Source: Alphaproteobacteria bacterium (GTDB taxonomy: Bacteria > Pseudomonadota > Alphaproteobacteria > JANSWW01). From it: DNA of 35,721 nt. The stretch lies in the NCBI GenBank assembly GCA_024743275.1, contig JANSWW010000016.1, forward strand, positions 1 through 35,721, written 5' to 3'. Within the stretch, counting starts at the first letter, position 1. Every line of letters begins with the position of its first letter. The notes beneath the pieces are model-generated. The model was not told the origin of the DNA and did not search any database. It saw only the letters and a program-made list of their open reading frames with translations. The position numbers and the translations under genes were made by a program. Shown in pieces: positions 27,459-35,721 of this stretch.

Positions 27459-28427
27459 ATGCACAGTTTTCTCGACTTCGAGCAGTCGGTCGCCGAACTC
27501 GAAAGCAAGATCGACGGATTGCGGGCGACCCAGGGGATGGGCGGGGTCGACATCCAGGACGAGATCAAGCGCCTGGAAGACAAGGTCCAGAACACGCTGC
27601 AGGAGATTTACGAGAACCTCGATCCTTGGCGGAAAGTGCAGGTCGCGCGCCATCCGGCTCGTCCGAAACTGGCGCGGATCATCGACCGTCTGATCGAGGA
27701 TTACGAGCCGCTGGCCGGTGACCGGACCTTCGGCGAGGATGCCGCCATCGGCGGAGGGATCGGCCGGTTCAACGGCCGCAGTGTCGTCGTCATGGGCACG
27801 GAGAAGGGCTCGACCACGGAAGACCGGCTGAAGCACAATTTCGGCATGGCCCGTCCGGAAGGGTACCGAAAGGCCCGGCGGCTCATGGAGATGGCCGAGC
27901 GGTTCAATCTGCCGCTTCTCAGCTTCGTGGATACCGCCGGCGCCTATCCCGGCGTCGGGGCGGAGGAACGGGGCCAGGCGGAGGCGATCGCCCGCGCCAT
28001 CGAGACCGGCCTACAGCTTCGGATCCCGTTCGTCGCCGCCATCGTCGGGGAAGGCGGGTCCGGCGGCGCCATCGCGCTGGCCGCGGCGAATCGTGTTCTC
28101 ATGCTGGAACATGCGGTTTATTCGGTCATCTCGCCCGAGGGCTGCGCCTCTATCTTGTGGCGCAGCGCGGATCACGCCAAGGAGGCGGCGACGGCCCTGC
28201 GGTTGACGGCGCAGGAGATGGAACGGCTGAAGGTCGCCGACAGGGTGATCGAGGAGCCGCTGGGCGGCGCCCATCGCGATGTCGATGGGACGATCGACCG
28301 CCTCGGGGCCGCGATGCAGAACGCGCTCGATCCGCTTGTCGTGATGGATGGGGACAGGTTGCGTCAGCAAAGGCGCGCCCGCTTCCTGGCTCTCGGCCAG
28401 ATCGAAAGCGGGATGGCCGCCGAATAG
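27459..28427 (+). CDS. accA: Acetyl-CoA carboxylase carboxyltransferase subunit alpha
   Basis: A 322-residue protein that with AccD transfers carboxyl from carboxybiotin to acetyl-CoA, giving malonyl-CoA. The N-terminus FLDFEQSVAELESKIDGLRA is typical, followed by ARHPARPKLARIIDRLIEDYEPLAGDRTFGED. The crotonase-like core holds PLLSFVDTAGAYPGVGAEERGQAEAIARAI, VGEGGSGGAIALA, and SVISPEGCASILWRSADHAKEAA. All match AccA well. The only apparent oddity is the very short distance (30 bases) to the terminator of the preceding gene, which puts any promoter inside that region or makes expression depend on partial read-through. Confidence 0.95.
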   Translation: MHSFLDFEQSVAELESKIDGLRATQGMGGVDIQDEIKRLEDKVQNTLQEIYENLDPWRKVQVARHPARPKLARIIDRLIEDYEPLAGDRTFGEDAAIGGGIGRFNGRSVVVMGTEKGSTTEDRLKHNFGMARPEGYRKARRLMEMAERFNLPLLSFVDTAGAYPGVGAEERGQAEAIARAIETGLQLRIPFVAAIVGEGGSGGAIALAAANRVLMLEHAVYSVISPEGCASILWRSADHAKEAATALRLTAQEMERLKVADRVIEEPLGGAHRDVDGTIDRLGAAMQNALDPLVVMDGDRLRQQRRARFLALGQIESGMAAE

Positions 28428-28479
28428 GGCCACCGCCGATATCCTGTCTTGAGGTAAGCTGTTTAGACGAAACCGGCGG

Positions 28480-28932
28480 TTATGCGTCGGTGGATCTGAT
28501 CGGCTGTTCCGTGGCCGCCTGACGATCCACCGTGCTTCCTGTCTCGGCACTGTCCGTCGCCGCGGGCGCCCTCGTGACCGGACCCGTCGCCGAATCACGC
28601 GCCGGTGCGGCCGCGGCCGCCGCTTCTCGACTGTCGTCGTCGAAGTTGAAGATCGTCGCCCGGTCGGCCTCGTCCGTCGATTGCGCCGTGATCTCGAAGG
28701 CTTGCGCCGCCACCCGGGGCGGGACCTCGCGGGTAACCTCGCCGGTTTCCGTGTCGCGGAACTGGAAGAAGACCCGATTGAGATCGGGGTCGAAGGACAG
28801 CCGGGTCGGGCTGAACTGGATCAAAGGCAGGGACGCGGTGACAGCGGAATCAGAGAAGGCGCCCGAACCGCTTTCGGTTGGGCGTTGCTGGACACTGAGG
28901 AATCCACTCCGTTCTGTGATTGCGTCGACCAT
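28480..28932 (-). CDS. FlaG-like protein
   Basis: A 150-residue protein. The stretch around residues 45-75 (LSFDPDLNRVFFQFRDTETGEVTREVPP) has the FlaG signature of a beta strand followed by D-x-x-TGEV-x-R-x-[IV]-PP. Residues 95-150 are a disordered alanine-, threonine- and acid-rich tail. FlaG proteins in other bacteria affect flagellar filament length or flagellin secretion. No flagellar gene stands next to it here. The match is limited to this one motif, so the call is tentative; it could be an unrelated hypothetical protein. Confidence 0.5.
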   Translation of the reverse strand: MVDAITERSGFLSVQQRPTESGSGAFSDSAVTASLPLIQFSPTRLSFDPDLNRVFFQFRDTETGEVTREVPPRVAAQAFEITAQSTDEADRATIFNFDDDSREAAAAAAPARDSATGPVTRAPAATDSAETGSTVDRQAATEQPIRSTDA

Positions 28933-29013
28933 TGCGAAGGACCCTTTCTAGGACCGATAGCAAGAGTAAACAGGAAATTAACCCTAAATGCAAGCAAATT
29001 CTTCTTGACGTCG

Positions 29014-29025
29014 AGAGTCGACTCT
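29014..29025. repeat. Perfect 12-bp palindrome
   Basis: AGAGTCGACTCT reads identically on both strands. It lies in the 119 bases between the FlaG-like gene start and the secA stop, 27 bases from the latter. It could be a protein-binding site, or part of the 3' end of the secA transcript. Confidence 0.5.
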
Positions 29026-29051
29026 GAAAGGGCCCGCTGAGCAGCCTGGTA

Positions 29052-31796
<2,745 letters not shown>

Positions 31797-31863
31797 ACCA
31801 GGAGACCTCTGTCTTTACGGTCCGTTCCGGAGATCGGAAAGGGACCAATCGCGATACCGGGTG

Positions 31864-31891
31864 ACTTAAGGATCGGAACTACCCCTGTCAA
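31864..31891 (-). promoter_or_regulatory. Candidate promoter of secA
   Basis: On the minus strand TTGACA (31886-31891) is followed after 16 bases by TTAAGT (31864-31869). The -35 is perfect and the -10 weak. The secA start is about 67 bases downstream. Confidence 0.45.
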
Positions 31892-31952
31892 CGTGCGCTA
31901 TCGATCTCACGGCCCCTCGAAAGGCGGCGGAGGAGAGGGGGGACGCGATATT

Positions 31953-31981
31953 TTGGCGAATATGAACAAAAGCAGTAGTCT
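31953..31981 (+). promoter_or_regulatory. Candidate promoter of the unknown gene beside secA
   Basis: TTGGCG (31953-31958) and TAGTCT (31976-31981) are separated by 17 bases in a locally AT-richer stretch. The putative start codon is about 85 bases further on. Each hexamer matches consensus only moderately. Confidence 0.3.
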
Positions 31982-32013
31982 TTCTCTTTTTGGTTAAGCC
32001 CTTTCGCCCGAGG

Positions 32014-32050
32014 CCGGTACCGAGACCGGTACCCGAGACCGGCACCGAGA
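32014..32050 (+). repeat. Three tandem 12-13-bp repeats upstream of the unknown gene
   Basis: CCGGTACCGAGA (32014-32025), CCGGTACCCGAGA (32026-32038, one extra base) and CCGGCACCGAGA (32039-32050) stand in tandem just before the ribosome site of the 32068 gene. In the frame of that gene they would read PVPETGTET if translation began upstream at the TTG at 31990. Whether they are coding or leader sequence is open. Confidence 0.6.
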
Positions 32051-32067
32051 CAGCCAAGGAGCCCTCC

Positions 32068-32901
32068 GTGGCCATCGACCCGACCAAACCGATCCGGCCG
32101 ACCCTGCCCTATGCGGGCGGGCGGAACGCGCGCGGTCGCGATGAGGGTGGCGAGGCGGCACCGCGGTTCCGGCCGGACGATCCGGCGCCGGATCGTCCGG
32201 CGGCCGTGACCCGTGACAACTCGGTCGAGATCGATGGGTCGTTGTTCGAGCACCTGCAGCAGATCGACAGCGATGCCGGAAACGCGCCCGCGACCGCCCC
32301 CTATCCGGCGGAGGAAAGCCCCTGGGATATTCCGGCCACCGTCCGGATGCTCGCGCTGGACCTCGATATGGTTCTCACCCGCCTGTTCGGTGTCGAGGAC
32401 GGCGCGGCCCATGATGTCGCCTTTTCGGTGATGCAGGGGTTCGCGAGAGAGATGGCGTTCTGGCACGCCCGGCCCGGCCATCGCTTTCTCACCACCGGCC
32501 GAACCGGTGTCCTGGTCAGCGGTACCGGAGGGGTCAGCATCGCCCTGGGCGAGAAGGCGCTGGAGCGGGGCGAGGAGACGGTTCTGGACCGGGTCCCGCT
32601 CGACCGCTGCCAGCCGGGGCTCCATCATTACGGGGACAGCCACTACTGGGTGCGGATTGAATCGGTCATCCATGAGATCCGCGCCCGTCTGGGGCATATC
32701 GACTTTCGCCGGATGAGCCCGGAGAGGGCCTCGATCGGGGCGAGCCGGGGGCTGCATTCCGCCGTCATGCTGCACGCCGACGGCAGCCGGCGCGGCATCC
32801 AGGAGACGGAAATGTCCAGGCTGGTCATCGACACGGTGACCCCGCTTGTCGCCAAGACCGAACCCGAGGCCCGTGCCGGGGCCATTCATGTCGACATCTA
32901 G
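32068..32901 (+). CDS. Unrecognised 277-residue protein
   Basis: GTG at 32068 follows AAGGAG at seven bases and gives 277 residues; a TTG at 31990 would extend it through the tandem repeats. I do not recognise a family. The first 80 residues are proline-, arginine- and aspartate-rich and probably disordered. From about residue 85 the protein is folded, with WDIPATVRMLALDLDMVLTR, then MAFWHARPGHRFLTTGRTG, SHYWVRIESVIHEIRARLG and a final ETEMSRLVIDTVTPLVAK. There is no signal peptide, membrane segment or known motif. It is divergent from secA and upstream of the ppiC-type gene. Codon use looks like the neighbours, so it is probably a real and old gene. Confidence 0.65.
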   Translation: MAIDPTKPIRPTLPYAGGRNARGRDEGGEAAPRFRPDDPAPDRPAAVTRDNSVEIDGSLFEHLQQIDSDAGNAPATAPYPAEESPWDIPATVRMLALDLDMVLTRLFGVEDGAAHDVAFSVMQGFAREMAFWHARPGHRFLTTGRTGVLVSGTGGVSIALGEKALERGEETVLDRVPLDRCQPGLHHYGDSHYWVRIESVIHEIRARLGHIDFRRMSPERASIGASRGLHSAVMLHADGSRRGIQETEMSRLVIDTVTPLVAKTEPEARAGAIHVDI

Positions 32902-33055
32902 GGCGTTCCCGAAAGTTGCCCCCGCATTTCCGGGGCCGTGGCGACCGATCGCCCATTGTGATCCTGGGACCGAGCCCATAGGGTGCGGGCAAAACCAAGG
33001 GGTCTTTGAACCGGACATCGGGTCCCGACCCCGGATCTCGAACCAGGGAGTTCCC

Positions 33056-33907
33056 ATGCCGATCCGTTTCAAGCCGCTGGCTGTCCCGTTCATCGCCGCC
33101 TGCGGTCTCGCCGCCATCGCCCTGGCGCCGGTCCCCGTCCAGGCCCAGACGGCCGAGACCGTTGTCGCCATCGTCGACGGCAGCGAGATCACGCTGGGCG
33201 ATCTGGTGGACATCCATCAGAGCCTGCCGGCCGAGCTGCGCAACGCGCCCTTCCCGGCGCTTTATCCGCAATTGCGCGAACGGGCGATCGACAGCGTCCT
33301 GCTGCTGAAGGGCGCCGAGAAAGACAACCTCGGGGATGATGCGGAGGTCGCGGAGCGGCTGGCCGACGCCAAGAAGCGCATCATGCAGCAGATCTATCTC
33401 GAACGGGCGGTCGCCTCGGCCCTCACCGAGGACGCGATCAAGCAGCGCTATGATGAAAACTATCTGAACCAGGAGCGGCCGACAGAGGTCCGGGCCCGGC
33501 ATATTCTGCTCGACACCCAGGAAGCCGCCCAGGCGGTGATCGATGAACTCGACGCCGGGGCGGATTTCGCGACGCTCGCCAAGGAAAAGTCCACCGGCCC
33601 GTCCGGCGCCAATGGCGGGGATCTCGGCTATTTCGAGAAGGAACGGATGGTCCCCGAATTCGCCGAGGCGGCCTTCACTCAGCAGGTCGGGACCTACACC
33701 AAATCGCCGGTCCAGACCCAGTTCGGCTGGCATGTGATCCTGGTCGAGGACAAGCGGGAACAGCAGGCGCCATCCCTCGATCAGGTCAGGGGCGAGATCG
33801 AGAACGAGCTGTCGCGGGACGCGATCAACGGCGTGATCGAGGGCTTGCGTGAAAACCGCGAGATCACCCTCTTCGCCATTGACGGATCACCGGAGCCCGC
33901 CGAATAA
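33056..33907 (+). CDS. Periplasmic PpiC-type peptidyl-prolyl isomerase (parvulin)
   Basis: Started at ATG 33056 after a CAGGGAG site, the protein is 283 residues. Residues 1-31 form a signal peptide ending in VPVQAQA-like VQAQ. Residues 40-135 are a helical SurA/PrsA-like chaperone part (VDIHQSLPAELRNAPFPALYPQLRERAIDSVL). Residues 140-240 are a PpiC domain with EVRARHILLDTQEAAQAVIDEL, GGDLGYFEKERMVPEFAEAAF and FGWHVILVED. It catalyses proline isomerisation and chaperones exported proteins. Placement near secA suits a secretion-linked role. argJ follows after 31 bases. Confidence 0.9.
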   Translation: MPIRFKPLAVPFIAACGLAAIALAPVPVQAQTAETVVAIVDGSEITLGDLVDIHQSLPAELRNAPFPALYPQLRERAIDSVLLLKGAEKDNLGDDAEVAERLADAKKRIMQQIYLERAVASALTEDAIKQRYDENYLNQERPTEVRARHILLDTQEAAQAVIDELDAGADFATLAKEKSTGPSGANGGDLGYFEKERMVPEFAEAAFTQQVGTYTKSPVQTQFGWHVILVEDKREQQAPSLDQVRGEIENELSRDAINGVIEGLRENREITLFAIDGSPEPAE

Positions 33908-33938
33908 GGGGGCTCCCTTCCGCTACACCGGTACCGAC

Positions 33939-35171
33939 ATGTCCACCGTCCGCGCGCCGCTCGCCCCCGACCGTTTTCCCGATCTGCCCGCCATCGACGG
34001 TGTGCGCTTCGCCGCCCACGCCGCCGGGGTGAAATACGAGGGTCGGGCCGACCTCATGTTGGCGGTGATGGAGCCGGGTACCACGGCGGCGGGGGTGTTC
34101 ACGAAGTCGAAGACGGCCTCCGCGCCGGTCGACTGGTGCAAGGAAGCGCTCAAGGGTGGGACAGCGCGGGCGCTGATCGTCAATGCCGGGAACGCCAACG
34201 CCTTCACCGGCCATGCGGGCATCGCGGCGGTCAAACGCAGTGTCGAGGCGGTCGCCGATGTCGTCGGCTGCCGGCCGGGCGAGGTCTTCGCCGCGTCCAC
34301 CGGGGTGATCGGTGAAAAACTGCCGGATGAGCGGATCACCGCGGCGCTTGGGACCTTGACGGAGGGTCTCGCCCCCGATCGTTGGCAGGACGCCGCGGAG
34401 GCGATCATGACCACCGACACCTTCCCGAAGGCGGCGGCCGCCACCGCCAGGATCGGCGGGGCGCCGGTTAAGATCGCCGGGATCGTCAAGGGCAGCGGGA
34501 TGATCGCCCCCGACATGGCGACGATGTTGGGTTTCATCTTCACCGATGCGGCCATTCCGGCGGATCTCTTGCAGTCGATGACCCTCAAGGCCGCCGACGA
34601 GACCTTCAACGCGATCACCGTCGACAGCGACACCTCGACCTCGGACACGGTGATGGTCTTCGCCACCGGCAAGGCCGGCAATCCGACCCCGATCGTCGGC
34701 AACGGCCCCTCCCTCACCGACTTCAAACGGGCCCTTCAGGCCGTGATGCGGGATCTGGCCCTCCAGGTCGTACGCGACGGCGAGGGGGCGGAAAAGCTGA
34801 TCACCATCGACGTCACCGGGGCGGCCTCGAAGCGGGCGGCGCGCCGGATCGGGCTCGCCATAGCCAATTCGCCTCTGGTCAAGACGGCGATCGCCGGCGA
34901 GGACGCCAACTGGGGCCGGGTGGTGATGGCCGTCGGCAAGGCCGGCGAGAAGGCGGACCGGGACCGGCTGACGATCCGGATGGGCGGTCACAATTGTGCG
35001 GTCGATGGACAATTGGCACCGGATTACGACGAGGGCCCGCTGGCCGATCATCTCAAGGGCCGGGAGATCTCCATCGAGGTCGATGTCGGCGTCGGCCGGG
35101 GCAAGGCCCGGGTGTGGACCTGCGATCTCACCCACCGATATATCGAGATCAACGCCGACTACCGGAGCTGA
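33939..35171 (+). CDS. argJ: Glutamate N-acetyltransferase/amino-acid acetyltransferase ArgJ
   Basis: A 410-residue self-cleaving enzyme of arginine synthesis that transfers acetyl from acetylornithine to glutamate, and in bifunctional forms also uses acetyl-CoA. Key features are GVFTKSKTASAPVDWCKE, IVNAGNANAFTGHAG, and the autoproteolysis site KGSGMIAPDMATMLGF, where Thr195 becomes the N-terminus of the beta chain. The C-terminus ends HRYIEINADYRS, the usual ArgJ end. ATG at 33939 gives the family start. Its reading frame also opens upstream inside the ppiC gene, which I do not count. Confidence 0.95.
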   Translation: MSTVRAPLAPDRFPDLPAIDGVRFAAHAAGVKYEGRADLMLAVMEPGTTAAGVFTKSKTASAPVDWCKEALKGGTARALIVNAGNANAFTGHAGIAAVKRSVEAVADVVGCRPGEVFAASTGVIGEKLPDERITAALGTLTEGLAPDRWQDAAEAIMTTDTFPKAAAATARIGGAPVKIAGIVKGSGMIAPDMATMLGFIFTDAAIPADLLQSMTLKAADETFNAITVDSDTSTSDTVMVFATGKAGNPTPIVGNGPSLTDFKRALQAVMRDLALQVVRDGEGAEKLITIDVTGAASKRAARRIGLAIANSPLVKTAIAGEDANWGRVVMAVGKAGEKADRDRLTIRMGGHNCAVDGQLAPDYDEGPLADHLKGREISIEVDVGVGRGKARVWTCDLTHRYIEINADYRS

Positions 35172-35176
35172 CGGCC

Positions 35177-35584
35177 GTGTCCAAGAAGATGGTTCTGGTG
35201 GTCGCGGCGGCGATCGTCGACGACGACAACCGGGTCCTGATCGCGAAACGTCCGTCCCATAAAGCGATGGGTGGCCTGTGGGAGTTCCCGGGCGGCAAGG
35301 TCGAACCGGGCGAGGCGCCCGAAACCGCCCTGATCCGGGAATTGCGGGAAGAGCTCGGTATCGACACGGAGGAGAGCTGCCTCGCGCCGTTGACCTTCGC
35401 GAGCCATGCCTATGACGACTTCCACCTGTTGATGCCGCTCTATGTCCTGCGCAAATGGCAGGGCGTTTTGACCCCGGTCGAGCATGAGGATATCGCCTGG
35501 GTCCGGGCCAACCGGCTCAAGGACTACCCGATGCCGCCGGCCGACGCGCCGCTGCTGGCAAGCCTCCGGGACCTGCTGATCTAG
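35177..35584 (+). CDS. mutT: MutT-type Nudix hydrolase (8-oxo-dGTP diphosphatase)
   Basis: A 135-residue protein from GTG 35177, five bases after the argJ stop. The Nudix box is GKVEPGEAPETALIRELREELGI, with the G-x5-E-x7-R-E-x-x-E-E pattern intact for magnesium and pyrophosphate. It begins VSKKMVLVVAAAIVDDDNRVLIAKRP and contains GGLWEFPGGKVE, as in MutT. It hydrolyses 8-oxo-dGTP to prevent A-to-C changes. ATG at 35189 is an alternative start. Position after argJ is common in alphaproteobacteria. Confidence 0.92.
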   Translation: MSKKMVLVVAAAIVDDDNRVLIAKRPSHKAMGGLWEFPGGKVEPGEAPETALIRELREELGIDTEESCLAPLTFASHAYDDFHLLMPLYVLRKWQGVLTPVEHEDIAWVRANRLKDYPMPPADAPLLASLRDLLI

Positions 35585-35655
35585 GTCATGAACTCATAAA
35601 TCCCATCCGGCTCTGCCATCGGTAGAGCGTTGAGATGTAAGGAGAAACAGCGAAA

Positions 35656-35721
35656 GTGATGCGGCGCATCGGTGAGCCGGTTCGACGATGGAGATCGGCG
35701 CTATACCGATGGCCGCGTAGC
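35656..35721 (+). CDS. Possible gene start at the window edge
   Basis: An AAGGAG site at 35639-35644 precedes GTG at 35656 and ATG at 35659, and the frame (MRRIGEPVRRWRSALYRWPRS) stays open to the end of the window. With so little visible it may be a real gene or chance. Arg/Trp-rich content looks unlike a typical start, so confidence is low. Confidence 0.3.
   Translation, partial: MMRRIGEPVRRWRSALYRWPRS

Noticed and set aside
28428..28479. Terminator between accA and the FlaG-like gene
   Set aside because: CCGCCG and CGGCGG can pair but only across about 40 bases and without a T run, so I did not list it.
31990..32067. Upstream TTG as the start of the 277-residue protein
   Set aside because: There is no ribosome site before it, whereas GTG at 32068 has AAGGAG at a good distance; the repeats in between are more likely leader sequence.

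Overview
The window is high-GC DNA, apart from one AT-rich stretch near 8.8 kb. It is densely packed with chromosomal genes on both strands. Several features point to an alphaproteobacterium, most likely of the Rhodospirillales type: a GapR/DUF2312 nucleoid protein at the left edge, CobS and CobT next to a BolA protein and a J-domain protein, two RHH_4-type ribbon-helix-helix proteins, an L-malyl-CoA/beta-methylmalyl-CoA lyase, and the order ppiC-type isomerase, argJ, mutT next to secA. I saw no insertion sequence, prophage, tRNA, rRNA or CRISPR array. Species cannot be assigned by eye.

Layout. 1-3.6 kb: end of gapR, an AEC-family carrier, a GlxA-type regulator, and a soluble globin-coupled chemoreceptor whose proximal haem histidine appears to be missing. 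3.6-8.4 kb: class IV aminotransferase (minus strand), a DUF952 protein coupled to pyrD, a membrane-anchored degenerate EAL protein resembling TipF, and a HAD hydrolase. 8.4-12.8 kb: an RHH regulator with a striking inverted repeat around its putative promoter, then methylmalonyl-CoA mutase, an Lrp/AsnC regulator and MeaB. 12.8-14.9 kb: rpmB and an orphan soluble histidine kinase. 14.9-19.4 kb: cobT, cobS and a J-domain gene on the minus strand, divergent from bolA, then a second RHH gene. 19.4-23.3 kb: a minus-strand run of aroK, aroB, a CorC/TlyC-type membrane protein and a DUF2889 protein, with a 15-bp minisatellite between the last two. 23.4-28.4 kb: a 45-residue membrane microprotein, a secreted helical protein, xerD, malyl-CoA lyase and accA. 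28.5-35.7 kb: a FlaG-like gene and secA (minus), an unrecognised 277-residue protein, a periplasmic PpiC isomerase, argJ, mutT, and a possible gene start at the right edge.

How the genes fit together. Malyl-CoA lyase, methylmalonyl-CoA mutase and MeaB are enzymes of the ethylmalonyl-CoA and propionyl-CoA routes. CobS/CobT are two of the three cobaltochelatase subunits of aerobic B12 synthesis, and B12 is the cofactor of the mutase. AccA belongs to fatty-acid synthesis. The chemoreceptor, the TipF-like protein and the FlaG-like protein suggest a flagellated, chemotactic cell.

Most of the window is ordinary core genome. The points I would look at again are the globin sensor lacking its haem ligand, the RHH gene whose promoter sits between two 12-bp arms, the 15-bp repeat array after the CorC-like gene, the overlooked microprotein overlapping the secreted protein, and the unknown 277-residue protein beside secA.
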